A stretch of DNA of 63,180 bases. Source: an uncultured Ruminococcus sp. GTDB taxonomy: Bacteria > Bacillota > Clostridia > Oscillospirales > CAG-272. Each line of letters starts with the position of its first letter. Positions within the stretch are counted from its first letter, which is position 1. The DNA lies in the NCBI GenBank assembly GCA_902762505.1, contig CACWOQ010000003.1, positions 1-63,180 of the forward strand, in the 5' to 3' direction. The position numbers and the translations under genes were made by a program. Positions 45,229 through 55,408 of the stretch are shown here, piece by piece. A model generated the notes under the pieces. It was not told where the DNA came from and made no database searches. It saw nothing but the letters and a program-made list of their open reading frames with translations.

Positions 45229-45300
45229 AAAAGCCCCGATATTCGGGGGGAGGCGGGGGTTTGGGGGTGGATAAAGGGGTTCCCCGAAAACGAGGGACGA
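45229..45300 (+). repeat. Direct copy of the G-rich hairpin repeat before purD
   Basis: AAAAGCCCCGATATTCGGGG followed by GGAGGCGGGGGTTTGGGGG matches the two direct copies at 37488 and 37849, again with different bases in the palindrome. It lies about 110 bases before the purD start, inside the purine operon. Confidence 0.75.
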
Positions 45301-45412
45301 GTTTTTGGGGGTTCCCGGAGAGGGGAGTGGGGAACCACCAATCGCGGCGCAAGCCGCACAGATCGTCGCGGAGCGACTCCTTATTCTGAATTTTTATAAA
45401 AAGAGGTACAAA

Positions 45413-46678
45413 TTGAAACTGATAGTAGTAGGCGGCGGAGGCCGCGAGCACGCGATAATAAAAAAGCTGAAAGAAAACAAAACGGTAGAGAAGATCTACG
45501 CGCTCCCCGGCAACGGGGGCATAGCGGAGGACGCGGAATGCGTCGATATAAAGGCGACGGATATCGAGGGGATCGTTAATTTCGCCGTCAGATGCGACGT
45601 TGATTACGCCGTCGTCGCCCCGGACGATCCGCTTGTCCTCGGCTGTGTCGACGCGCTGAACTTCGTCGGGATCCCGTGCTTCGGACCCGTGTCGTCAGCC
45701 GCGATAATAGAGGGAAGCAAGGCTTTCGCAAAGGATCTGATGAAGAAATACGGCATCCCCACGGCGAAGTATGAGACCTTCGACGACGCGGAAAAAGCGC
45801 TTGAATACGTAAGGAACGCGCCGCTGCCGACCGTCATCAAGGCGGACGGGCTTGCGCTCGGCAAGGGCGTCATCATCGCCGAAACGACAGACGAGGCGGA
45901 GGAAGCCGTCAGATCCATAATGGAGGACAAGCGCTTCGGCAGATCCGGCGACAGGATCGTGATCGAGGAATTCCTCGAAGGACCTGAGGTCTCCGTGCTG
46001 TCCTTCACCGACGGTGAGACCGTCGTTCCGATGATATCCTCCATGGACCACAAACGCGCGTGCGACGGCGACAAGGGGCTGAATACCGGCGGTATGGGCA
46101 CCGTGGCGCCGAACCCGTATTATACGGAGGAGGTCGCGCGTCAGTGCATGGAAAAGATCTTTATACCGACGGTAAGAGCGATGAAAGCCGAGGGCAGGAC
46201 GTTCAAGGGCTGCCTTTACTTCGGTCTGATGATCACAAAAGACGGACCGAAGGTCATAGAATACAACTGCCGCTTCGGCGATCCGGAAACTCAGGTCGTC
46301 CTTCCGCTGCTCGAATCCGATCTTCTGACCGTCATGCAGGCGACGACGGACGGACGGCTGTCCGACGTCGAGGTCAAATGGAGCAAAAAGCACGCCTGCT
46401 GCGTGATCGCCGCTTCAAAAGGATACCCGGAGCATTATGAAAAAGGCTTTGAGCTGACGCTCCCCGCGGACAGAGAGGGCGTATACGTCGCAGGCGCGAT
46501 AAAAAAGGACGGCAGGCTGTTTACTTCGGGCGGACGCGTCGTCGGCGTGACGCGCGTAGCGGATACGCTTGAAGAGGCGATCGGCGAGGCGTACCGCGCG
46601 CTTGAGAACGTCGGCTTCGAGAACAAATATTACAGAACGGATATAGGAAAAAGAGCGCTTCAGGCACGGGAGAAATAA
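45413..46678 (+). CDS. purD: Phosphoribosylamine-glycine ligase (GAR synthetase)
   Basis: 421 residues. KLIVVGGGGREHAI at the N-terminus, ATP-grasp segments VIKADGLALGKGV and LNTGGMGTVAPNP, and EYNCRFGDPETQ are all family marks. It joins phosphoribosylamine and glycine. The start is TTG 45413, with AGAGGT 6 bases upstream and the family N-terminus right after it. An in-frame ATG at 45305 lies in repeat sequence and would add nonsense. One base separates it from purL. Confidence 0.94.
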   Translation: MKLIVVGGGGREHAIIKKLKENKTVEKIYALPGNGGIAEDAECVDIKATDIEGIVNFAVRCDVDYAVVAPDDPLVLGCVDALNFVGIPCFGPVSSAAIIEGSKAFAKDLMKKYGIPTAKYETFDDAEKALEYVRNAPLPTVIKADGLALGKGVIIAETTDEAEEAVRSIMEDKRFGRSGDRIVIEEFLEGPEVSVLSFTDGETVVPMISSMDHKRACDGDKGLNTGGMGTVAPNPYYTEEVARQCMEKIFIPTVRAMKAEGRTFKGCLYFGLMITKDGPKVIEYNCRFGDPETQVVLPLLESDLLTVMQATTDGRLSDVEVKWSKKHACCVIAASKGYPEHYEKGFELTLPADREGVYVAGAIKKDGRLFTSGGRVVGVTRVADTLEEAIGEAYRALENVGFENKYYRTDIGKRALQAREK

Positions 46679-46679
46679 C

Positions 46680-49600
46680 ATGGTTTACAGAATTTACGTT
46701 GAAAAAAAGCCGGGACTTGACAATGAAGCGAGGGCGCTTTTATCCGACGCGCGTTCCCTGCTCGGCGTCAAAGGACTCGAAAAAGTACGGCTTTTTAACA
46801 GATACGACGCGGAAAACATAGACGGAGAGCTTTTCCGGCGCGCCGTCGGAAGCGTTTTTTCCGAGCCTCAGCTCGATTTCGTGTACGACGAACCTGAGCT
46901 TGACGGGGCTTACGTTTTCGCCGTTGAATACCTGCCCGGTCAGTTCGACCAGAGGGCGGATTCCGCGGCGCAGTGCATACAGATAATCAGCCGCGGCGAG
47001 CGCCCGGACGTACGCTCGGCAAAGCTTTACGCGCTGTACGGCAAGATATCGGAATCCGATATATCGGCGATAAAAAAATACGTCATAAACCCGGTCGAGG
47101 CGCGCGAGGCGTCGCTCGAAAAGCCGGAAACGCTCAAAACGGATTTCACCGTCCCGTCGACCGTAAAGACGCTTGAAGGCTTTACGAAGCTCGACCGTCC
47201 GGCGCTTGAAAAATTCGTGTCCGATTACGGTCTTGCGATGGACGGGGACGATATAGAATTCTGTCAGAAATACTTTATATCGGAGCACAGGGATCCGACG
47301 ATCACGGAGATCAGGATGATCGACACCTACTGGTCTGATCACTGCCGCCACACCACGTTTCTTACGCATATAGACTCCGTCGAATTCGAGGACGGGCTCT
47401 TGCAGAGCGCGTATGAGGATTATATGAACGTAAGAGCAAAGCTTGGCAGAACAAAGCCGGTATGTCTTATGGATATAGCCACGATAGGCGCGCGGTATCT
47501 CAAAGCCGAAGGCAAGCTTCAGAAGCTTGACGAGTCGGACGAGATAAACGCCTGCACCGTCAAAATAACCGTGACGGAGGACGGAGTCGAAACCCCGTGG
47601 CTCCTGCTCTTCAAAAACGAAACGCACAACCATCCGACGGAGATAGAGCCGTTCGGCGGCGCGGCGACCTGCATCGGCGGCGCGATACGCGACCCGCTGT
47701 CCGGCAGATCCTACGTATACGCGGCGATGAGAGTCACAGGCGCCGCGGACCCGACGGTCCCCGTATCGGAAACGCTTGAAGGCAAGCTTCCGCAGAGGAA
47801 AATCGTGACCACGGCGGCGGCGGGCTATTCGTCGTACGGCAACCAGATAGGTCTTGCCACCGGCATCGTAGATGAAATCTACCACCCGGGCTACGCCGCG
47901 AAGCGTATGGAAATCGGCGCGGTCATAGCCGCGACTCCCGCGGAAAACGTAAGGCGCGAGACGCCCGCCCCCGGCGACGTCGTGATACTTCTCGGCGGCG
48001 CGACCGGACGCGACGGAATCGGCGGCGCGACGGGTTCTTCAAAATCTCATAACGCTCATTCCGTCGAGGAATGCGGCGCGGAGGTTCAGAAGGGCAACGC
48101 TCCGGAGGAAAGAAAGCTTCAGAGATTATTCAGAAACAGACAGGCGTGCCGCATGATCAAGCGCTGCAACGACTTCGGCGCCGGCGGCGTCTCCGTTGCA
48201 ATAGGCGAGCTTGCGGACGGGCTTGATATAGATCTTGACGCCGTCCCGAAAAAATACGAAGGACTTGACGGCACGGAGCTTGCAATAAGCGAGTCTCAGG
48301 AGAGGATGGCGGTCGTTGTTTCAAAGGACGACGTTGCACCGTTCCTTTCGCTTGCAAAGAAAGAAAATCTCCGCGCCTGCCCGGTCGCGACCGTTACGGA
48401 GGATCCGCGTCTCGTGATGCGCTGGAACGGAGTCAGGATAGTCGACGTAAGCCGGCAATTCCTGAACTCCAACGGAGCGGAAAAGCACGTGAAAATAGCG
48501 CCCGCGAAGCCGGAGCCGTTCGAATGCGAAATAAGCGGCGGATTTGCGGAAAATTACGTAAAAACGGTGTCGGATCTCAACGTCTGCTCGAAACGCGGAC
48601 TTTCCGAGAGATTTGACTCGACAATCGGCGCGGGGACCGTGCTCATGCCCTTCGGCGGCAAATATCAGCAAACGCCGATACAGGCGATGGCGCAGAAGAT
48701 CTCGTGCGAAAAGACGCATACGGACGACTGCTCTGTCATGAGCTGGGCGTACGACCCGCAGATCGCGGAGAAAAGCCCGTATCACGGGGCGTATATAGCC
48801 GTCGCGGAATCCGTCGGAAAGCTTATTGCGACGGGCGCCGATCTGAACGATACGTACCTTACGTTCCAGGAGTACTTTGAAAAGCCCGGTACGAGCGGAA
48901 AACGCTGGGGCAAGCCGCTTGCGGCTCTGCTCGGAGCGTTTGAAGCGCAGAAGGATCTCGGCATAGCCGCGATAGGCGGCAAGGACTCGATGAGCGGCAG
49001 CTTTGAATCGCTCGACGTTCCTCCCACGCTCGTTTCCTTCGCCGTTACGGTGGATAAAACGAAAAACATCGTAAGCCCGGAATTCAAAGCGGCGGGACAC
49101 AAGGTCTTTATGCTTGCGCCGGACTTTGACAAAAACGGACTTCCGGAAAAGGACAGCGTGCTTGCGCTTTATAACAGGGTCACGCGGCTGTTAAGAGAAG
49201 GAAAAGCCGTTTCCTGCTATATCACCGGTACGGGCGGCATAGGCGAGGCTGTTTTCAAGCAGGCGATAGGCAACCGCATAGGCTTTGAGTTTGACTCTGC
49301 GCTTTCCGTATCCGATATTTTCAAACGCCGCGTCTGTACGTTCCTTCTCGAAACGACGGAAGACGTCGACGGCACGCTCATAGGCGTAACGACGGAAAAA
49401 GAGTGCATCGTATACGGTGACGAGGAGCTTCCGTTAACAGACCTGCAAAAGGCGTACGAGGACAGGCTCGAGGGCGTTTACGTCTGCAATATAAAGGACG
49501 CCGACACACCGCTTGAAAACTTCAGCTTCAAGCGTAAAAGCAACAGATCCGCGGCGGTAAAATGCGCAAAGCCGAAGGTGCTCATCCCGACGTTTCCGGG

Positions 49601-50369
49601 CACTAACTGCGAATACGACAGCGCGAAGGCGATGGCTGACGCGGGCGCCGACCCGGAGATAATAGTGATCAACAACATGAGCTCCGACGGGATATCCGCA
49701 AGCATCGAAGAGTTTGCGGAAAAGCTCTACGGCGCACAGATGATATTCGTTCCCGGAGGCTTCTCCGGCGGCGACGAGCCGGACGGCTCCGGCAAGTTCA
49801 TTACCGCGTTTTTCAGAAACGAAGCGGTGAAGACCGCCGTCCACGAGCTGCTTGACCGGCGTGACGGACTTATCTGCGGCATATGCAACGGCTTCCAGGC
49901 GCTTATAAAGCTCGGTCTCGTCCCGTACGGCAGGATCCTCGATCAGACGGAGGAGACAAGCCCCACGCTCACGTTCAACACGATAGCGCGTCACCAGTCG
50001 AGGATCGTACGCGTACGCATCGCGTCGAACGTCTCGCCGTGGCTGTCCCGTACCAAGGTCGGCGATATTTACAGCGTGCCGATATCCCACGGCGAGGGAA
50101 GGTTCTTCGCCGACCCGGCTCTTGTGAGAAAACTCGCCGAAAACGGTCAGATCGCAACACAGTACGTCGATCTTTCGGGCAACGCGTCGTCAGACGTACA
50201 CTTCAACCCGAACGGCTCGGTCTACGCGGTAGAGGGCATAACCTCGCCCGACGGAAGAGTCTTCGGCAAGATGGGACACAGCGAACGCAAGGGCAGCGGA
50301 CTTTACAAAAACGTTATCGGACAGTACGACATGCAGATGTTTGAATCAGCCGTGGATTATTTTAAATAA
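46680..50369 (+). CDS. purL: Phosphoribosylformylglycinamidine synthase, single-chain
   Basis: 1229 residues, the large-type PurL with synthetase and glutaminase on one chain, as usual in Clostridia. Seen are YWSDHCRHTTF and KNETHNHPTEIEPFGGAAT in the synthetase part, a second PurM-like half (about 640-950), and a C-terminal class I glutaminase from about residue 965, with LIPTFPGTNCEYD, catalytic Cys in GICNGFQ and the His/Glu motif HGEGRFF. It makes FGAM from FGAR, glutamine and ATP. Its glutaminase is intact, unlike that of the PurF-like protein upstream. Confidence 0.96.
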   Translation: MVYRIYVEKKPGLDNEARALLSDARSLLGVKGLEKVRLFNRYDAENIDGELFRRAVGSVFSEPQLDFVYDEPELDGAYVFAVEYLPGQFDQRADSAAQCIQIISRGERPDVRSAKLYALYGKISESDISAIKKYVINPVEAREASLEKPETLKTDFTVPSTVKTLEGFTKLDRPALEKFVSDYGLAMDGDDIEFCQKYFISEHRDPTITEIRMIDTYWSDHCRHTTFLTHIDSVEFEDGLLQSAYEDYMNVRAKLGRTKPVCLMDIATIGARYLKAEGKLQKLDESDEINACTVKITVTEDGVETPWLLLFKNETHNHPTEIEPFGGAATCIGGAIRDPLSGRSYVYAAMRVTGAADPTVPVSETLEGKLPQRKIVTTAAAGYSSYGNQIGLATGIVDEIYHPGYAAKRMEIGAVIAATPAENVRRETPAPGDVVILLGGATGRDGIGGATGSSKSHNAHSVEECGAEVQKGNAPEERKLQRLFRNRQACRMIKRCNDFGAGGVSVAIGELADGLDIDLDAVPKKYEGLDGTELAISESQERMAVVVSKDDVAPFLSLAKKENLRACPVATVTEDPRLVMRWNGVRIVDVSRQFLNSNGAEKHVKIAPAKPEPFECEISGGFAENYVKTVSDLNVCSKRGLSERFDSTIGAGTVLMPFGGKYQQTPIQAMAQKISCEKTHTDDCSVMSWAYDPQIAEKSPYHGAYIAVAESVGKLIATGADLNDTYLTFQEYFEKPGTSGKRWGKPLAALLGAFEAQKDLGIAAIGGKDSMSGSFESLDVPPTLVSFAVTVDKTKNIVSPEFKAAGHKVFMLAPDFDKNGLPEKDSVLALYNRVTRLLREGKAVSCYITGTGGIGEAVFKQAIGNRIGFEFDSALSVSDIFKRRVCTFLLETTEDVDGTLIGVTTEKECIVYGDEELPLTDLQKAYEDRLEGVYVCNIKDADTPLENFSFKRKSNRSAAVKCAKPKVLIPTFPGTNCEYDSAKAMADAGADPEIIVINNMSSDGISASIEEFAEKLYGAQMIFVPGGFSGGDEPDGSGKFITAFFRNEAVKTAVHELLDRRDGLICGICNGFQALIKLGLVPYGRILDQTEETSPTLTFNTIARHQSRIVRVRIASNVSPWLSRTKVGDIYSVPISHGEGRFFADPALVRKLAENGQIATQYVDLSGNASSDVHFNPNGSVYAVEGITSPDGRVFGKMGHSERKGSGLYKNVIGQYDMQMFESAVDYFK

Positions 50370-50381
50370 AGCAGGTGTGAT

Positions 50382-51617
50382 ATGAATTTTTTTGACGAAC
50401 TTAAAAACTACGACGAAGACGTTTTCGCCGCGTGCGACGCAGAGCTTGCGAGGCAGAGAGCGAACATAGAGCTGATCGCGAGCGAGAACATAGTATCAAA
50501 AGGCGTGCTCCTCGCAGCCGGAACGGTGCTGACGAACAAATACGCAGAGGGATATCCGTCGAAGCGTTATTACGGCGGATGTCAGTGCGTCGACGTTGTC
50601 GAGGAGATCGCGCGCGAACGCGCGAAGAAGCTTTTCGGCGCGGAGCACGCAAATGTCCAGCCGCATTGCGGCGCCTCGGCTAACCTCGCCGTGTTCTTCG
50701 CTCTGCTTCAGCCGGGCGATACGGTCATGGGCATGAACCTGCAGGAGGGCGGTCACCTCTCGCACGGCTCGCCCGTGAATATCTCGGGCAAATATTTCAA
50801 CGTCGTACCGTACGGCGTCGATCCCGTTACCGAGATGATAGACTACGACGAGATGGAGCGCATAGCGAAAAAGTGCCGCCCGAAGCTCATCGTCGCCGGC
50901 GCCTCCGCGTATTCGAGGATAATAGATTTCAAACGCTGCCGTCAGATAGCAGACGAAGTCGGCGCGTATCTGATGGTAGACATGGCGCACATCGCCGGGC
51001 TTGTCGCGGCGGGCGTCCATCCGTCTCCCGTGCCGTACGCTCACGTCGTTACCACCACTACTCACAAGACCCTGCGCGGCCCGCGCGGCGGTATGATACT
51101 CTGCCAAAAGGAATTCGCAAAGCAGATAGACAAGGCGATCTTCCCGGGAACGCAGGGCGGTCCGCTCATGCACGTCATAGCGGCGAAAGCCGTTGCGCTC
51201 GGAGAGGCGATGACCGATGAGTTCAAAGAATACGGAAGACAGATCGTCAAAAACGCGGCTGTCCTCTGCGACGAGCTGAAATCGCGCGGGATGGAGATCG
51301 TCTCCGGCGGCACCGACAATCACCTGATGCTTATAAAGCTGCTGAAAAACAACATCTCCGGCAAGGAGCTTGAACACCGCCTTGACGAGGTGCATATCAC
51401 GGCGAACAAAAACACGATCCCGAACGATCCTGCAAGTCCCTTTGTCACGAGCGGTCTCCGCATCGGCACGCCCGCCGTCACGACGCGCGGCTTCCGCGAG
51501 CCCGAGATGAAGCAGATCGCAGGCTTCATCGCCGATATTACCGAAGATTACGAAGCAAACCGCGGAAGAGTGAGCGAGGAGGTCGCCGCTCTCTGTGCAA
51601 AATATCCGTTATACTGA
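50382..51617 (+). CDS. glyA: Serine hydroxymethyltransferase
   Basis: 411 residues. The PLP-binding Lys lies in [16 protein letters not shown], and [13 protein letters not shown] and [10 protein letters not shown] are family marks. It makes glycine (needed by PurD) and 5,10-methylene-THF from serine and THF. It sits 12 bases after purL with an AGGTG site and leads into fhs, giving the operon a second one-carbon route. Confidence 0.97.
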   Translation: MNFFDELKNYDEDVFAACDAELARQRANIELIASENIVSKGVLLAAGTVLTNKYAEGYPSKRYYGGCQCVDVVEEIARERAKKLFGAEHANVQPHCGASANLAVFFALLQPGDTVMGMNLQEGGHLSHGSPVNISGKYFNVVPYGVDPVTEMIDYDEMERIAKKCRPKLIVAGASAYSRIIDFKRCRQIADEVGAYLMVDMAHIAGLVAAGVHPSPVPYAHVVTTTTHKTLRGPRGGMILCQKEFAKQIDKAIFPGTQGGPLMHVIAAKAVALGEAMTDEFKEYGRQIVKNAAVLCDELKSRGMEIVSGGTDNHLMLIKLLKNNISGKELEHRLDEVHITANKNTIPNDPASPFVTSGLRIGTPAVTTRGFREPEMKQIAGFIADITEDYEANRGRVSEEVAALCAKYPLY

Positions 51618-51639
51618 ACAAGTAAAGGAGAATCATGAC

Positions 51640-53313
51640 ATGGCGTACCTTACTGACCTGCAGATCGCACAGATGTGCGAGAAAAAACCGATAATGCAAA
51701 TCGCCGAAAAAGCCGGCATCGACGAAAAATACGTTGAGCCGTACGGTAAATACAAGGCGAAGATCAACGTCAAAGCGGCGGAAGGCAGACAGAGTGACGG
51801 AAAACTGATCCTCGTCACCGCGATAACGCCCACCCCCGCAGGTGAAGGAAAAACGACTACGACGATAGGTCTTGCGGACGGGCTCGCCCGCATAGGCAAG
51901 AAGGTCAACGTTGCCCTGCGCGAACCGTCTCTCGGACCGGTATTCGGCGTCAAGGGCGGAGCCGCCGGCGGCGGATACGCTCAGGTCGTCCCGATGGAGG
52001 ACATAAACCTTCATTTCACGGGAGATTTCCACGCCATAGGCGCGGCGAACAACCTGCTTGCCGCAATGCTCGACAACCATATCCAGCAGGGCAACGCTCT
52101 CGGGATCGACCCCCGCAGAGTAACGCTCCGCAGATGTGTCGACATGAACGACAGACAGCTTCGCTTCATAGTCGACGGAATGGGCGGCAAGAGCAACGGA
52201 ATGCCGAGAGAGGACGGCTTCGACATAACCGTCGCCACGGAGATCATGGCGGTCTTCTGCCTCGCTTCCTCTATCGCCGATCTCAAACAGAGACTCGCGC
52301 GTATAATAGTCGGCTATACGTATGATAACAAGCCCGTCACCGCCGAGGATCTTAAAGCCGTCGGCGCGATGACGGCGCTCCTCCGCGACGCGCTCGATCC
52401 GAACCTCGTTCAGACGCTCGAGGGCACGCCCGCGTTCGTCCACGGCGGACCGTTTGCGAATATCGCGCACGGCTGCAACTCCGTAAGAGCAACGAAGCTC
52501 GCGCTCAGACTCGCCGATTATACCGTCACGGAAGCCGGCTTCGGCGCAGATCTCGGCGCGGAGAAATTCCTCGACATAAAATGCAGATACGCGGGACTCA
52601 CGCCGGACGCCGTAGTCGTCGTGGCGACGGTGAGAGCGCTTAAAATGCACGGCGGACTTGCGAAGACCGAGCTCGGACACGAGGATCTTTGCGCGCTTGA
52701 ACGCGGTATACCGAACCTGCTCCGTCACGTCGGAAACATAAAGAACGTTTACAGACTTCCCTGCGTTGTCGCCGTCAACCGTTTCCCGACGGATACTGAC
52801 GCCGAGATCGAATTCATAATGAAAAAATGCGCCGAGCTCGGCGTAAACGTCAGACTTTCCACGGTATGGGCAGAAGGCGGCAAGGGCGGCGAGGATCTCG
52901 CGCGCGAGGTCGTCAGACTGTGCGAGGAGGAAAAGGGCGATTTCAGGTTCAGCTACGAGCTTGACATGAGCATAAAAGAAAAGATCGAGGCTGTTGTCAG
53001 AAAGATCTACGGCGGAGAAGGCGTCAATATAATGCCCGCCGCCGAAAAGCAGATACAGACGCTTGAGGCGCTCGGCTTCGGCGGACTTCCCGTATGCATA
53101 GCGAAGACGCAGTACAGCTTCTCCGACGACCCGACAAAGCTCGGCGCGCCCGAGGGCTTTACCGTCACCGTCAAGAACGTGAAGGTTTCGGCGGGAGCCG
53201 GATTCATCGTAGTACTCACCGGCGACATCCTCACGATGCCCGGACTTCCCAAGGTCCCGGCAGCCGAGAAGATAGACGTTTCAGACGACGGAACGATCGT
53301 CGGTCTGTTCTGA
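51640..53313 (+). CDS. fhs: Formate-tetrahydrofolate ligase
   Basis: 557 residues, standard length. ATP-binding [20 protein letters not shown] near residue 62-81, [20 protein letters not shown], and [12 protein letters not shown] are conserved. It makes 10-formyl-THF from formate, ATP and THF, the donor for PurN and the AICAR transformylase upstream. ATG 51640 is chosen for AAAGGAG 9 bases before it. It is the last gene of the purine operon and the natural user of formate from the FNT channel. Confidence 0.97.
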   Translation: MAYLTDLQIAQMCEKKPIMQIAEKAGIDEKYVEPYGKYKAKINVKAAEGRQSDGKLILVTAITPTPAGEGKTTTTIGLADGLARIGKKVNVALREPSLGPVFGVKGGAAGGGYAQVVPMEDINLHFTGDFHAIGAANNLLAAMLDNHIQQGNALGIDPRRVTLRRCVDMNDRQLRFIVDGMGGKSNGMPREDGFDITVATEIMAVFCLASSIADLKQRLARIIVGYTYDNKPVTAEDLKAVGAMTALLRDALDPNLVQTLEGTPAFVHGGPFANIAHGCNSVRATKLALRLADYTVTEAGFGADLGAEKFLDIKCRYAGLTPDAVVVVATVRALKMHGGLAKTELGHEDLCALERGIPNLLRHVGNIKNVYRLPCVVAVNRFPTDTDAEIEFIMKKCAELGVNVRLSTVWAEGGKGGEDLAREVVRLCEEEKGDFRFSYELDMSIKEKIEAVVRKIYGGEGVNIMPAAEKQIQTLEALGFGGLPVCIAKTQYSFSDDPTKLGAPEGFTVTVKNVKVSAGAGFIVVLTGDILTMPGLPKVPAAEKIDVSDDGTIVGLF

Positions 53314-53327
53314 TCGCATAAAAATCA

Positions 53328-53357
53328 AAAATCACGCGGGATCATCCGCGTGATTTT
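53328..53357. terminator. Bidirectional terminator between fhs and the helicase gene
   Basis: AAAATCACGCGG and CCGCGTGATTTT pair perfectly around GATCAT, with A-rich DNA on one side and TTTT on the other. It ends the purine operon and touches the stop codon of the minus-strand helicase gene. Confidence 0.9.
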
Positions 53358-55408
53358 CAGTTTACGGGCTTTATGAGCCCGTTTTTCGTTATGATCTGTT
53401 CGTCGAGCCGCTTTTTGCCGCCGCGGTCGAAATCGACGTATACGTATCCGCCCTCCCGGAAAAGGACCGTGCCGTCGCCGAGAACAGCGTGCCTTATCCG
53501 CGCACCGTGATACAGTACGCCGTTTTCCTGCCGTGATACCGGGCGAGGCGCTTTTGCGGCGCCGAATATCTCGTCGCAGAATTGTGACGGCTCGTCCTTT
53601 ATGCGGCAGATATAAAGCGCGTTTTTCGCGCGCGTCATCCCCACAAAGAAAAGCCGTCTTTCCTCCATATAGGCGCGCATACCGTCCTCGTCGCCGTCAG
53701 AGGGGGAAGAAGTTTTCGGAAGCATGCCGTCGAATACGTCAAGCATGTAAACCGTGTCGTATTCAAGTCCCTTGCTCGAATGGACGGTAGAGAGTATGAC
53801 GTTTCTGCACGGAAGGTTTTTATGCTCCTCCGTTATCTCGGACAGACGCGGCAGACGGCGGAGAAACTCCGCGGCGTCGCCGCAGCCGGACGCTATCGCG
53901 TACAGGATCGGCAGCTTTTCCGTGCTCATCTCGCGGTCCGTAAGCCATTGCTTGTATCCGAGCCGGTAAAGCAGAAGATCAAGCGCCTCGGACGCGCTTT
54001 TCTGCCTGATCTGTGAGCAGATCTCTTTTACCTCTTTCAGGTTCGCAAGCACGCCGCCCTTCAGAAGCCCCGAGGCGTAAGCGGCGCCGAAAACCGAAAG
54101 TCCGCGCCTGCGGCTCTCCTCACATATCGGCCCTATCTGATTTTTCGATATGTAAGTGTTGATCTTGTAGTATATCTCGGAAAACGCCTCCGTGTCGGTC
54201 GGATCCGCTGCAAAGCGGAGCATGTTCATCACGTCCGTGACGAGTCGGTTTGAAAAAAACGGGATCTCCGGCGATCTTATGTTTACCGAGAAGTCGACGC
54301 CGCCGCGGTCAAGCAGATCTATCAGCGGCAGAGCGCATTCGTTGTCCCGGTACAGGACGGCGACCTCGCCCTTCGCGTTTTTCAGACGCCCGAAAAGCTC
54401 ACCGTACTGGGCGGCACGGTTCGGGACGTCTATCGCCTTCAGCTCGCCCGGCGCGGTCCTGTCCGCCTTCATGTTCTTTTCACGGCGGTAAAGATTCTTT
54501 TTGACGAACGAATCCGCGGCTTTGACGATCTTTGAGGCGGATCTGTAATTGCGTTCGAGGAACAGCACGCGGGCGTTGTCGTGATCGCGCTCGAAATTCA
54601 CGAGCGCGTCCGGATACGCGGCGCGGAAGCCGTATATGCTCTGATCCTCGTCGCCCACCATGAAGATACGCCCGTCGCGCCCGGACAGCAGGGATATCAC
54701 GGAATGCTGGAGCTTTGAGGTGTCCTGCGCTTCGTCGACGCAGATATATCTGAACCTGTCCCTGTAATACGACAGGACCGACGGGTATTTTCTCAGTATC
54801 GCCGCAGCGTAGATCATCTGATCGTCATAGTCCATGAGCCGGTCGGATCTGAGCATGGCGTTGTACTTTGAAAACAGGGCGGGGAAGTCGTAGCTGCCCC
54901 CGCCGGGCTTTTCGATGCTTTCGGGCGGCAGCGCGGTGTTTTTCGCGTACGTTATATCGGTACGGAGCTGCTTAATCTCGGCTTCCGTGGGAAACGTGCC
55001 TTCCGTCTCTTTATATATCGCCGCGAGCGCCCGGCTGATCCGGCGCTCGTCCGAGAGAAGGGAAAAGGGCTCTTTCCCGCTGATTTTTCCGTAGTATGAG
55101 ATGATCTTCGAGCAAACGCCGTTGATCGTGCGGAATTGCAGACCGTCGTCGCCGAACAGCTCGATATAGCGCTGCTTCATATCCTGCGTCGCGGCGACGG
55201 AATAAGTCATCGTAAGTATGGACGAAGGATCCGTGCCGAGCGCGCGGACCATATATCCGAGGCGGCAGACGAGCGCCGTCGTTTTTCCGCTTCCGGGGAC
55301 GGCGACAAGCAGCGTCGGACGGTCGACGGATCTGACCGCCTCCGCCTGCTGTGCGCTGAGTCTCAGCCCGTATCTGCGGCAAAAGGATTCAAAAAGCGCG
55401 TCAGTCAT
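53357..55408 (-). CDS. UvrD/PcrA-like superfamily 1 DNA helicase
   Basis: 683 residues. Motifs in order: Q motif LSAQQAEAV, Walker A AVPGSGKTT, motif Ia TMTYSVAATQDM, motif II CVDEAQDTS, motif III VGDEDQSIYGFR, motif IV ERNYRS, motif V TVHSSKGLEYDTVY and motif VI RRLFFVGMTRAKNALYI. It is a 3'-5' ATP-driven DNA helicase/translocase of the repair type, shorter than PcrA and with a short C-terminal beta-rich (Tudor-like) end. ATG 55408 is preferred to the GTG at 55414, with 8 bases of overlap with the esterase gene. Last gene of the minus-strand operon. Confidence 0.92.
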   Translation of the reverse strand: MTDALFESFCRRYGLRLSAQQAEAVRSVDRPTLLVAVPGSGKTTALVCRLGYMVRALGTDPSSILTMTYSVAATQDMKQRYIELFGDDGLQFRTINGVCSKIISYYGKISGKEPFSLLSDERRISRALAAIYKETEGTFPTEAEIKQLRTDITYAKNTALPPESIEKPGGGSYDFPALFSKYNAMLRSDRLMDYDDQMIYAAAILRKYPSVLSYYRDRFRYICVDEAQDTSKLQHSVISLLSGRDGRIFMVGDEDQSIYGFRAAYPDALVNFERDHDNARVLFLERNYRSASKIVKAADSFVKKNLYRREKNMKADRTAPGELKAIDVPNRAAQYGELFGRLKNAKGEVAVLYRDNECALPLIDLLDRGGVDFSVNIRSPEIPFFSNRLVTDVMNMLRFAADPTDTEAFSEIYYKINTYISKNQIGPICEESRRRGLSVFGAAYASGLLKGGVLANLKEVKEICSQIRQKSASEALDLLLYRLGYKQWLTDREMSTEKLPILYAIASGCGDAAEFLRRLPRLSEITEEHKNLPCRNVILSTVHSSKGLEYDTVYMLDVFDGMLPKTSSPSDGDEDGMRAYMEERRLFFVGMTRAKNALYICRIKDEPSQFCDEIFGAAKAPRPVSRQENGVLYHGARIRHAVLGDGTVLFREGGYVYVDFDRGGKKRLDEQIITKNGLIKPVN

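Noticed and set aside
45305..45412. Extension of PurD upstream to an ATG at 45305
   Set aside because: The added residues are translated repeat DNA. TTG 45413 has AGAGGT and matches the PurD start.
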